Below are positions 11,119 through 18,942 of a DNA stretch of 64,000 nucleotides, piece after piece; position 1 is the stretch's first letter; every line of letters begins with the position of its first letter. The stretch is from CAMAVH01 sp964628235 (GTDB lineage: Bacteria > Pseudomonadota > Alphaproteobacteria > SMXQ01): contig CAZVLU010000013.1 of assembly GCA_964628235.1 (NCBI GenBank), positions 12,467-76,466 of the forward strand. The letters are read 5' to 3'. The notes beneath the pieces were generated by a model, which ran no database searches, was not told where the DNA came from, and worked only from the letters and a program-made list of their open reading frames with translations. The position numbers and the translations under genes were made by a program.

Positions 11119-12387
11119 ATGCGTAAGTCTCTGTCTAAGACGAGGAACGGCGTGATCGCGGCGCTCGATATCGGCACCACGAAAATCTGCTGCTTCATCG
11201 CGCGCGCCGACGACGAGGGCAACCTGCGCGTCGCCGGCATCGGCCATCACAGCTCGGACGGCGTGCGCGTCGGCTCGATCGTCGATGTCGAAGCCGCCGA
11301 AACGTCGATCCTGTCCGCCGTGCAAGCCGCCGAGCAGATGGCCGGCGAGACGATCCGCGACGTCATCGTCAATCTCTCCGCCGGCCAGCCCGAATCGAAG
11401 ACGCTGAACTACGAAGTCTCCATCGCCGGCCATGAAGTCGGCGATGCCGACGTGCGCAAAGTGCTCAGCCACGGCCGCGCCCAGAGCGAGAGCGGCGAGC
11501 GCGAGCTGATCCATTGCGTGCCCGTCGGCTACACCATCGACGGCAGCCGCTACATCCGCGACCCGCGCGGCATGTACGGCGAGCGCCTCGGCGTCAACAT
11601 GCATGTCATCACCGCCGCCTCCGGCGCGGTGCGCACGCTGACGACCTGCATCCAGCGTTGCCACCTCGACGTCTCGGCCCTTGTCATGTCGCCTTACGCG
11701 GCGGCGCTGTCGGCTTTGGTCGAAGACGAGATGAATCTCGGCGCCACCGTCATCGACATGGGCGGCGGCACCACATCGATCGCCGTGTTCCACGACGGCA
11801 AGCTGGTCCATGCCGACAGCGTGCCGATCGGCGGCGCGCATGTCACCAGCGACATCGCGCGCGGCCTGTCGACGCCGCTCGCCCATGCCGAGCGCATGAA
11901 GACGCTGTACGGCAGCGCCATCCCGTCGCCGTCCGACGAGCGCGAGATCATCGACGTGCCGCTGGTCGGCGAAGAGGACCGCGCCCAGGCCAACCATGTG
12001 CCGCGCTCGATTCTCGTCTCGATCATCCAGCCCCGTCTGGAAGAGACCTTCGAACATATCCGCTCGCGCTTGGAAGCCAGCGGCATCGACAAAACCGCCG
12101 GCCGCCGCGTCGTTCTCACGGGCGGCGCCAGCCAACTGCAAGGCGTGCAGGAATTGGCCGCCGGCGTTCTCGACAAACAGGTCCGGCGCGGCCGGCCGCT
12201 GCGCATCAGCGGCTTGGCCGAGGCGACAGGCGGTCCCGCCTTCGCCACTTGCGCCGGTCTTCTCACCTACGCCGTCAGCAAGCACGTCGACGCCCCGATG
12301 GGGGCGCTGGCGCCGCGCATGCGCGACGGCGAAGAGTCGGCCGGCCTGTTCGGCCGTTTTGGAGTCTGGCTACGTGAAAACTTCTAA
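11119..12387 (+). CDS. ftsA: Cell division protein FtsA
   Basis: FtsA is the actin-like ATPase that ties FtsZ filaments to the membrane. The 422-residue protein has ALDIGTTKICCFIA (phosphate 1) near residue 15, the SHI-type 1C subdomain between, VIDMGGGTTSIAVF (phosphate 2) near 210, and VVLTGGASQLQGV (adenosine motif) near 330. The last residues GLFGRFGVWLRENF form the amphipathic membrane-targeting helix. A strong ribosome site (GGGGGAA at 11107-11113) precedes GTG 11116 and ATG 11119; ATG is chosen. A 208-base structured gap separates it from ftsZ. Confidence 0.97.
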   Translation: MRKSLSKTRNGVIAALDIGTTKICCFIARADDEGNLRVAGIGHHSSDGVRVGSIVDVEAAETSILSAVQAAEQMAGETIRDVIVNLSAGQPESKTLNYEVSIAGHEVGDADVRKVLSHGRAQSESGERELIHCVPVGYTIDGSRYIRDPRGMYGERLGVNMHVITAASGAVRTLTTCIQRCHLDVSALVMSPYAAALSALVEDEMNLGATVIDMGGGTTSIAVFHDGKLVHADSVPIGGAHVTSDIARGLSTPLAHAERMKTLYGSAIPSPSDEREIIDVPLVGEEDRAQANHVPRSILVSIIQPRLEETFEHIRSRLEASGIDKTAGRRVVLTGGASQLQGVQELAAGVLDKQVRRGRPLRISGLAEATGGPAFATCAGLLTYAVSKHVDAPMGALAPRMRDGEESAGLFGRFGVWLRENF

Positions 12388-12595
12388 GACCCACGACACC
12401 CGTTACGGCCAGGGCGGCGCACAGCCCTGGTCGGCGCTTATGGCGGGCCCGGGCTGCACGCTCTCCGAGAGCAATCTCGGGGTGTGCACCCCAGGCCCGC
12501 TTGGCGCCTCTCTGTCCACTAGCCGGTTTGGCGGCCGGCACAACGCATACCTCACCTCACCCGCATCATCCTTTGTGTCCATCGGAGGCTAGAAA
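12388..12595 (+). promoter_or_regulatory. ftsA-ftsZ gap with large imperfect stem-loop and ftsZ ribosome site
   Basis: In an operon where all other junctions overlap or nearly so, this 208-base gap is an exception. Bases 12433-12508 can fold into one long interrupted stem: 12433-12437 with 12504-12508, 12443-12449 with 12494-12500, 12451-12453 with 12490-12492 and 12455-12459 with 12484-12488, capped by a small hairpin 12460-12472 (GCTCT-CCG-AGAGC). No T-run follows, so it is not a standard terminator. The ftsZ ribosome site GGAGG is at 12584-12588, seven bases before the ATG. A control or RNA-processing role is inference. Confidence 0.55.
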
Positions 12596-14338
12596 ATGGC
12601 GATCAACCTTACCGCGCCCCACCAAGAACCCGATCTGAAGCCCCGCATCACCGTCGTCGGTGTCGGCGGCGCCGGCTGCAACGCCGTCAACAACATGATA
12701 AAGTGCCAGCTCGAAGGCGTCGAATTCGTCGTCGCCAACAGCGACGCGCAGGCCCTCGCGCAATCGCCGTCCGAGCGCAAGATCCAGCTCGGCCGCAACA
12801 TCACGCAAGGCCTCGGCGCCGGCGCGCGTCCCGACGTCGGCCGCGCCTCCGCTGAAGAAGCCTTGGAAGAGATCCTCGGCCACCTGCATGCCTCGAACAT
12901 GGTGTTCATCACCGCCGGCATGGGCGGCGGCACCGGCACCGGCGCCGCGCCCGTGATCGCCCGCGCCGCCCGCGAGCAGGGCATCCTGACCGTCGGCGTG
13001 GTGACCAAGCCCTTCCAGTTCGAAGGCATCCACCGCATGCGCACGGCGGAAGCCGGCATCGAAGAGCTGCAGCAGTTCGTCGATACGCTGATCGTCATCC
13101 CGAACCAGAACCTGTTCCGCATCGCCAACGAGAAGACGACCTTCGCGGAAGCCTTCAAGCTGGCCGACAATGTCCTGCACTCCGGCGTGCGCGGCGTCAC
13201 CGACCTGATGGTCATGCCCGGCCTCATCAACCTCGACTTCGCCGACGTGCGCCAGGTCATGAGCGAGATGGGCAAGGCGATGATGGGGACCGGCGAAGGC
13301 ACCGGCGACAAACGCGCGCTCGACGCCGCCCAGGCCGCGATCTCCAACCCGCTGCTCGACGACGTCTCGATGAAGGGCGCGCGCGGCGTGCTCATCAACA
13401 TCACCGGCGGCGCCGACATGACTCTGTACGAAGTCGACGAAGCGGCGAACCGCATCCGCGAGGAAGTCGATCCCGAAGCCAACATCATCTTCGGCTCGAC
13501 CTTCGACGAGGCCCTGGAAGGCCGCATGCGCATCTCCGTCATCGCCACCGGCATCGACGCTGAAGCCATGGCTGAGCCCAAGCCGACGGTCATCAACCTC
13601 GTCGACCGCCGCCCGACGCGTCCGACCATGGCGCCGCTGGCGGCGCACAGCCCGAGCATGGCCAGCCCGACCATGACCATGCCGAGCTTCGCCGCCCCGA
13701 CGATGGCCGTCCCCACCATGTCGGCGCCGACGACGCAGCCGAGCATGGCGCCGGTCATGACCGCCACGGCGACCCAGATGGAGCCGATGTTCGCCGCGCC
13801 GGCTGCGTCGCCGGTCGAAGCTGCACCCGCCCCGCTGGCCAGCGACGGTCGCAAGGCGTTCATCCCGGGCATGCCGGTCGAGCCGACCGCCACCGCCCGC
13901 GCCGCCCAAGCGACCGCCCCGACCGCCCGGCCCTTTGCCGAAGCGGCCATGGTCAATGCCGGCCTCAAGCCGAAGGCCAAGCCGAGCCTGTTCGAACGCG
14001 TGACCGGCACCGGCCGCGCCCGCGACATGGCCCAGGAGACCGCGCGTCCGGCCGAGCCGCCGGCCTTCCGCGCTCCCGTCCAGCAGCCGATGATGGCCGC
14101 CCCGCAACCGGCGATTGAGCCGGTGCAGGTCGCCATGCAGGCCCTGGCGGCGGCGCAAGCCGCTCCGGTCGCCCCGGCGCCCCAGCCCGCGCCGCAGCCG
14201 GCGCCCCAAGCGTCCATGGCCGCCCAGACCTCGCTCGGTCTTGGCCTCGGCGTCGACCTGGCGGACAAGCCGAAGGCGGCGAGCATGGACGACGACCTGC
14301 TCGACATCCCGGCATTTCTGCGCCGCCAGGCCAACTAG
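12596..14338 (+). CDS. ftsZ: Cell division protein FtsZ
   Basis: FtsZ is the tubulin-like GTPase that forms the division ring. The 580-residue protein has VGVGGAGCNAVNNM near residue 22, the tubulin signature GGGTGTGAAPVIA near 108, and the T7 loop NLDFADVRQVM near 210. After the GTPase domain (to about 320) comes an intrinsically disordered linker of about 240 residues rich in Pro, Ala, Met and Thr, then the conserved C-terminal peptide DDDLLDIPAFLRRQAN that binds FtsA and other partners. The long linker is common in alphaproteobacteria and explains the unusual length. A perfect ribosome site precedes the ATG. A terminator follows. Confidence 0.98.
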   Translation: MAINLTAPHQEPDLKPRITVVGVGGAGCNAVNNMIKCQLEGVEFVVANSDAQALAQSPSERKIQLGRNITQGLGAGARPDVGRASAEEALEEILGHLHASNMVFITAGMGGGTGTGAAPVIARAAREQGILTVGVVTKPFQFEGIHRMRTAEAGIEELQQFVDTLIVIPNQNLFRIANEKTTFAEAFKLADNVLHSGVRGVTDLMVMPGLINLDFADVRQVMSEMGKAMMGTGEGTGDKRALDAAQAAISNPLLDDVSMKGARGVLINITGGADMTLYEVDEAANRIREEVDPEANIIFGSTFDEALEGRMRISVIATGIDAEAMAEPKPTVINLVDRRPTRPTMAPLAAHSPSMASPTMTMPSFAAPTMAVPTMSAPTTQPSMAPVMTATATQMEPMFAAPAASPVEAAPAPLASDGRKAFIPGMPVEPTATARAAQATAPTARPFAEAAMVNAGLKPKAKPSLFERVTGTGRARDMAQETARPAEPPAFRAPVQQPMMAAPQPAIEPVQVAMQALAAAQAAPVAPAPQPAPQPAPQASMAAQTSLGLGLGVDLADKPKAASMDDDLLDIPAFLRRQAN

Positions 14339-14427
14339 CCTCGTCACGGGCGGTTCCGATGGTCGCCGCAACGTCGCGGAAAACCAAGGAATCGCCCGTA
14401 ACATTCTGTAACAAACAGTGATTTTAC

Positions 14428-14469
14428 GCTCTGGGGGACGCTCTTTATGTTCCCCAGAGCGAATTTTTT
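14428..14469 (+). terminator. Rho-independent terminator after ftsZ
   Basis: Stem GCTCTGGGG (14428-14436) pairs exactly with CCCCAGAGC (14452-14460), loop of 15 bases, followed by GAATTTTTT. It lies 90 bases after ftsZ and just before lpxC, so it may limit read-through from the dcw operon into lpxC. Confidence 0.85.
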
Positions 14470-14506
14470 ATGACTGCCGTTTGTGACTGAGTCGTTAGGA
14501 AGATAG

Positions 14507-15469
14507 ATGGGACAGATCGTCCGCCAGAAGACCCTGAAGAACGCGATCGGTTGCGCCGGCATCGGCCTGCATACCGGCGCCAAGGTCTCCATGACGCTGC
14601 TGCCCGCCGACGCCAACAGCGGCATCGTCTTCAAGCGCACCGACATTCACGGCGCGCAGACGACGATCCCTGCCGACTGGCGCAACGTCACCGACTCGCA
14701 GCTTTGCACCGCCATCACCAAGAACGGCGCGACGATCTGCACCATCGAACATCTCATGGCGGCGCTCTCGGCTGCCGGCATCGACAATGTCGTCATCGAA
14801 TTGAACGGCCCTGAAGTGCCGATCATGGACGGCAGCGCCGCACCCTTCGTGTTCCTCATCGAATGCGCCGGCATCGTCGAGCAACCGGCAGCGCGCCGCG
14901 CCGTCGTCGTGAAGAAGCCCGTCGCCGTCACGGTCGGCGACAAGCGCGCCGCCATCGAGCCGGGCGCCGGCTTCTCGATCGGCTTCGACATCGACTTCGC
15001 CAGCGCCGCCGTGCGCAAACAGACCTTCGCCTTCGACCTGGTCGACGGCTCGTTCAAGAGCGAGATCGCCCGCGCCCGCACCTTCGGCTTCGCTCACGAA
15101 GTCAGCGCCCTGCAGGCCCAAGGTCTGCTCAAGGGCGGCTCGCTGGAGAACGCGGTGGTGGTCAGCGGCGACAAGGTGCTCAATGAGAGCGGCCTGCGCT
15201 ACAGCGACGAATTCGTGCGCCACAAGGTGCTCGACTCGGTCGGCGACCTCTATCTCGCCGGCATGCCGCTGATCGGCCATTTCCACGGCTCGCGCTCGGG
15301 CCACCGCATGAACCATCAGCTTCTGCAGGCCCTGTTCGCCGATGCCAGCGCCCACGAGATCGTCGATCTCGACGCCGATTTGCTGCGCGACGACGAGGCC
15401 GCCCTCAATACGGCGCCGCTGATCGCCGGCGCGGCCCCCAACAAATTCGTCGCGACGCCGATCCGCTAA
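14507..15469 (+). CDS. lpxC: UDP-3-O-acyl-N-acetylglucosamine deacetylase
   Basis: LpxC is the zinc deacetylase that performs the committed step of lipid A synthesis. The 320-residue protein has RQKTLKNAIGCAGIGLHTGAK at the N-terminus, the zinc-ligand motif EHLMAALSAAGIDN near residue 83 (His84 region), PIMDGSAAPFV near 105, SEIARARTFGF near 185, and the second zinc region VLDSVGDLYLAGMPLIGHFHGSRSGH near 240-265 (in pieces). It sits after ftsZ as in most Gram-negatives but behind a terminator, so it may have its own promoter in the AT-rich stretch 14470-14500. Confidence 0.97.
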   Translation: MGQIVRQKTLKNAIGCAGIGLHTGAKVSMTLLPADANSGIVFKRTDIHGAQTTIPADWRNVTDSQLCTAITKNGATICTIEHLMAALSAAGIDNVVIELNGPEVPIMDGSAAPFVFLIECAGIVEQPAARRAVVVKKPVAVTVGDKRAAIEPGAGFSIGFDIDFASAAVRKQTFAFDLVDGSFKSEIARARTFGFAHEVSALQAQGLLKGGSLENAVVVSGDKVLNESGLRYSDEFVRHKVLDSVGDLYLAGMPLIGHFHGSRSGHRMNHQLLQALFADASAHEIVDLDADLLRDDEAALNTAPLIAGAAPNKFVATPIR

Positions 15470-15490
15470 AAGCTGCGCGCTAAATCAAAA

Positions 15491-15519
15491 GGCCGGCGGA
15501 GACATCCGCCGGCCTTTTT
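15491..15519 (+). terminator. Terminator after lpxC, probably bidirectional
   Basis: GGCCGGCGGA (15491-15500) pairs with TCCGCCGGCC (15505-15514) around a GACA loop, followed by TTTTTC. On the other strand the same stem is followed by TTTTGATT, so it can also end the minus-strand cupin gene. Very similar modules occur after mlaC and after the M23 peptidase gene. Confidence 0.9.
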
Positions 15520-15533
15520 CTTTGCCTGAAGCG

Positions 15534-16043
15534 CTAGGCCCGCTTACGCGCCTTGGCTTTTACCGGCGTTTTCTTCTTCGCCGGCGCCTTCGCCTTGCGC
15601 GCGCCCCGCTTGCGTTCAATGGCCGTCTTGCGCGCCTCGATCACATGCTTGTTCTCGAGCGCCCATAGGTTGCGGCCGACCGTCTCGCCGGCCTTGCCGA
15701 AGCGCGGCAGCTTGTCGGTCTCGCCGCGCGTGCCGAGCAGCACCAAGTATTCGTCGCCGGTGTTGTGCAACTGGTAGAAGTCGCCTTTCGGGATCATCAC
15801 GATCATGCCCGGCGTCAGCTTGCGGCTATAGCGCTTGCCGCTCGCCTCCTTGAGCGTGAAGGTGCATTCGCCCTGCAGGCAGTAGAAGGTCTCGTCGGCC
15901 GTGTGCGTGTGCATCGGCCCTTTGGTGCCCGGCTCATCGGCATGGACCCAAACATGGAAGTCCGGGGTGCGGATGAGCACGCGCTTGCTGTGGCCGAGCT
16001 TAAGCTTCTTCTGGCCGACGACGTCGGCGAACTGAACGGTCAT
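15534..16043 (-). CDS. Cupin-domain protein with basic C-terminal tail
   Basis: A 169-residue single-domain cupin. The metal-binding motif 1 is visible as HTHTADETFYCLQGECTFTL (from about residue 45), with two His and one Glu in the usual spacing, and motif 2 as PKGDFYQLHNTG near residue 84, giving the fourth His. The last 35 residues are almost only Lys, Arg, Ala and Pro, an unusual tail for a small cupin that may bind nucleic acid or be disordered. It is the second gene of a minus-strand pair with the Bug receptor (36 bases apart), so it may act on that receptor's ligand. Substrate unknown. Confidence 0.8.
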   Translation of the reverse strand: MTVQFADVVGQKKLKLGHSKRVLIRTPDFHVWVHADEPGTKGPMHTHTADETFYCLQGECTFTLKEASGKRYSRKLTPGMIVMIPKGDFYQLHNTGDEYLVLLGTRGETDKLPRFGKAGETVGRNLWALENKHVIEARKTAIERKRGARKAKAPAKKKTPVKAKARKRA

Positions 16044-16079
16044 CTCTGCATATCTCCCGATGCGGCTATTCGCCCAAAC

Positions 16080-17372
16080 TCACTCACAGGCGATCTTCGC
16101 CGCAGTGCCCTTGTTGCCGTAATAGGTGATCTCGCAGGTCATGCCCTCTTTCAACGCGCTGGCTTCCATCTTTTGGCCGGCACGCATGATTTGCGTCGAG
16201 CCGCCGCTGACCGCCGCTTCCGTCTTGTTGCCCTTGTCCATGAAGGAGACCAGACGGCCCTCGCGGGCGATACCGGTCAGTTTGGTATTCACGACATTGG
16301 CCTCTGCCATATCTTCGCGCAGGGTCGGTTGCGACAACTCGAGCAGACGCGCGATCATCTGCGGCGGAGCCGCATAAGCTTTCTCCATCAAGCCCTGCAG
16401 ACGCTCGCCCGGCACATAGGTGATGTCGAGTTGCTGCTTGGCCGCCTCATCCTTCAGCAACGGGTCTTCCAGCGTCTCCTTGAACGCCTTGCGCAACGTG
16501 GCAAGGCGAGCCGGCGCCATGTCGGGCGGAGCGGCGAAGGAATAGCCGATGTCGCTATGCATGAAGTTCAATTCGAGCAGACGACGCTCTTCGTCGTTGC
16601 GCGCCATGTCGAGCACGGAGGGCACGTTGGGCATCTCGGGATGCTTCTCGACGCCCATCTGGTAGAGCACGCGAATCTTGCCGTCAGCGAGCTGCTGGGC
16701 GTTGCGGCTTTTGAGGCCTGAGTAGGCGAGATTGGCGCGCCCCTCGATCTCGCCGCGCTCCATGGCGAGATCGACATCGTTGCCGCCCGGATAGCCCATG
16801 ATGACGCGGTAGCGGAAACCCAGCAGGTTCTTCATCACGTAGGCTTCTTTGGTGCTGCCGCTGGCGGCGCCCACCGCGCCGACGATCAATTCGTGATTGT
16901 AGAGGTCCTTCCACGTCTTGACCGGCGAGGTGTGCCAAGCGACGGCGACGCTGACGATGGTGTCGGAACTGCCGATCCAGGAGAACTTCCGCGGATCGAA
17001 CTGCGCCTTCGAATTGGCGCCGGCGAACAAGGGCTCGAGATAGATCGTGCGATTGACGATGCCGAAGAAGGTGCCGTCCTTCGGGCTCTGCGCCCACAGC
17101 ATGTTGGCGAGCGCCATGCCGCCGGCGCCCGGAAAATTCTTCGGCACCAGGCTGGGATTGCCCGGCAGATGCTTGCCCATATGGCGGTTGATCAAGCGGC
17201 CCCATTGATCGTGCGAACCGCCGGTGCCTGAGCCGATGGCGACCGTGACGGTCTTGCCGCGAAAGGCCTCTGGCCCCTCCTGCGCCGCCGCAGGCGTGGC
17301 GACGCTGGCAGCGATGAGGCAGGCCGTCAGGCAGGATGCGGGCGTGATGGCCCAAGTGGTCTGGCCGGTCAT
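16080..17372 (-). CDS. Bug/TctC-family periplasmic receptor with C-terminal extension
   Basis: A periplasmic solute receptor of the tripartite tricarboxylate transporter family. A signal peptide of about 30 residues ends at ATPAAAQE. The receptor fold shows VAIGSGTGGSHDQWGRLINRHMGKHLPG, split over residues 45-72, then NFPGAGGMALANMLW, SWIGSSDT, and AMERGEIEGRANL near 210. At 430 residues it is about 80 longer than the usual 320-350. The extra C-terminus (from about 350) ends in GMTCEITYYGNKGTAAKIACE, with two cysteines, and looks like a small separate beta-rich domain that I do not recognise. No TctA or TctB membrane genes are nearby. Confidence 0.85.
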   Translation of the reverse strand: MTGQTTWAITPASCLTACLIAASVATPAAAQEGPEAFRGKTVTVAIGSGTGGSHDQWGRLINRHMGKHLPGNPSLVPKNFPGAGGMALANMLWAQSPKDGTFFGIVNRTIYLEPLFAGANSKAQFDPRKFSWIGSSDTIVSVAVAWHTSPVKTWKDLYNHELIVGAVGAASGSTKEAYVMKNLLGFRYRVIMGYPGGNDVDLAMERGEIEGRANLAYSGLKSRNAQQLADGKIRVLYQMGVEKHPEMPNVPSVLDMARNDEERRLLELNFMHSDIGYSFAAPPDMAPARLATLRKAFKETLEDPLLKDEAAKQQLDITYVPGERLQGLMEKAYAAPPQMIARLLELSQPTLREDMAEANVVNTKLTGIAREGRLVSFMDKGNKTEAAVSGGSTQIMRAGQKMEASALKEGMTCEITYYGNKGTAAKIACE

Positions 17373-17546
17373 GAATCTCTCCCTAGAGTGTTTTGTTTTT
17401 CTTGTTTTCGTTCGGCTTGTGCCGTTATGCCTGAAGCCTATGGCCCGCTTCGGCTGGGCGCAAGCCGCGTGGCAGCATCATGGGCCAAAGGGGTGGCGCA
17501 AAAAGCGACACTTCTGACAAATAGAAGACCTAAGGGAGGATTGCGT

Positions 17547-17963
17547 ATGGCCGCTTCGTCTTTGGCCGATTTGGAAAAAATGAGCATCAAGGCGCTCGAC
17601 GAACTGTATGAGGACCTCTGGGCCGCTCTCGGTCCCCAAGTCTATAAAGGCGCTGCCGCCAAACGGCGCGCCACGGCGGCGCTGCTGCGCAAGGCGAACG
17701 CGGTGCGCGTGCGCACCATCATAGACCCGCTCGATCAGAAGGGCGGCAAGGGCGGCGCCGAAGCCAGCAAGCGCTATGCGCTCTATGAGGACGGCCAAAC
17801 GGTCGCCGACTTCCTCCTCAAGCATGGCGACGGTCCCCATCTGCGCCTCGATGTGCAGCGCGGCAATATTCGCTTGGCGGCCGGCAAAGCCAAAGGCGTG
17901 CCTGCCAAGCGGGCCAAGCCTGCGGCCCGCAAGAGCGCCAAAAAGCCGGTGCGCGGGCGCTAA
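17547..17963 (+). CDS. Small basic protein of unknown function
   Basis: A 138-residue protein I do not recognise. It begins MAASSLADLEKMSIKALDEL behind a good ribosome site (GGGAGGA, 17534-17540), which decides the start although the frame is open further upstream. The N-terminal half looks helical (LDELYEDLWAAL, AAKRRATAALLRKANAVRVR); the middle reads SKRYALYEDGQTVADFLLKHGDGPHLRLDVQRGNIRLA; the last 25 residues are Lys/Ala/Arg/Pro repeats like those of histone H1-like or DNA-binding tails. It lies divergent from the Bug receptor and upstream of bamD. A nucleoid or RNA-binding role is only a guess from charge. Confidence 0.65.
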   Translation: MAASSLADLEKMSIKALDELYEDLWAALGPQVYKGAAAKRRATAALLRKANAVRVRTIIDPLDQKGGKGGAEASKRYALYEDGQTVADFLLKHGDGPHLRLDVQRGNIRLAAGKAKGVPAKRAKPAARKSAKKPVRGR

Positions 17964-18020
17964 GGAGAATATTTCCCTTATCCGACAGGCGGTTATAAAG
18001 CAGCCAGCCTTGCCCGCCGC

Positions 18021-18051
18021 TTGTCGCCGACACAGCGGAATGTGATATAGT
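18021..18051 (+). promoter_or_regulatory. Candidate sigma-70-type promoter upstream of bamD
   Basis: TTGTCG at 18021-18026 and GATATA at 18044-18049, spaced 17 bases, lie about 50 bases before the bamD ATG. It is the best promoter-like pair in the gap 17964-18101. Promoters of alphaproteobacteria vary, so this is a moderate guess. Confidence 0.4.
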
Positions 18052-18101
18052 CGCTGCACCCGGTCGCGCCGCCGGAACCCCTTTATTCGGTTTGTTTCGC
18101 C

Positions 18102-18920
18102 ATGCCCGTTTTGCGCCGCTTCTCTGCCCCCCTCGCCGCCGTCATCCTGGCCTTCGGCTTGGCCGCCTGCGGCTCCTCCGAACCGCCCGTCATGCCCGAC
18201 CGCCCCGCCGAGGTCATGTTCAACGAGGCCATGAGCCTGATGGATGCCGGCGCGCCGGCCGACGCCGTCAAACTGTTCGATGAAGTCGACCGCCAGCATC
18301 CCTATTCGGTCTGGGCGACCAAGGCGCAGCTTCTCAACGCCTATGCCTATTACGAGATGAACCGCTACGACGAGGCGATCGCCGCGCTCGACCGCTTCAT
18401 CGCGCTGCATCCCGGCAGCAAGGACATCGCCTACGCCTACTACCTCAAGGCGCTGAGCTACTATGAACGCATCCCCGACGTCACGCGCGACCAGTCGCTC
18501 ACCAACCGCGCGCTGAACGCGCTGCAAGAGGTCGTGCGCCGCTTCCCCGACAGCAAATACGCCCGCGATGCACGCCTGAAGATCGACCTCGCCTACGACA
18601 ATCTCGCCGGCAAGGAAATGGAAGTCGGGCGCTATTACCAGAAGCGCAACCAACCGCAGGCCGCCATCACGCGCTATCGCCGCGTCATCGAACTTTATCA
18701 GACCACCTCGCACGTGCCCGAAGCGCTGCACCGGCTGACCGAATGCTATCTCGATGTCGGCCTGACCCAAGAAGCGCAAGCGACCGCCGCCGTGCTCGGC
18801 CACAACTTCCCGGGCAGCGAGTGGTACCAGGACTCCTACGGCCTGATGACCGGCGCGCAGCTTGAGCCCAGCGCCAATACAAGCTCGTGGATCGGCCGCG
18901 CCTGGAGCTCGATATTCTGA
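18102..18920 (+). CDS. bamD: Outer membrane protein assembly factor BamD
   Basis: BamD (ComL) is the lipoprotein of the BAM complex that helps insert beta-barrel proteins. The 272-residue protein has a lipoprotein signal with lipobox LAAC and lipidated Cys23, then TPR-like repeats (FNEAMSLMDAGAPADAVKLF, AYYEMNRYDEAIAALDRFI, in consecutive helices) and the family block AYAYYLKALSYYERIPDVTRDQ near residues 108-125. Length is in the family range. recN starts 22 bases after its stop, and ligA follows, a block kept in many alphaproteobacteria. Confidence 0.95.
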   Translation: MPVLRRFSAPLAAVILAFGLAACGSSEPPVMPDRPAEVMFNEAMSLMDAGAPADAVKLFDEVDRQHPYSVWATKAQLLNAYAYYEMNRYDEAIAALDRFIALHPGSKDIAYAYYLKALSYYERIPDVTRDQSLTNRALNALQEVVRRFPDSKYARDARLKIDLAYDNLAGKEMEVGRYYQKRNQPQAAITRYRRVIELYQTTSHVPEALHRLTECYLDVGLTQEAQATAAVLGHNFPGSEWYQDSYGLMTGAQLEPSANTSSWIGRAWSSIF

Positions 18921-18942
18921 TGATCGGCCTGCACACCAGGCC

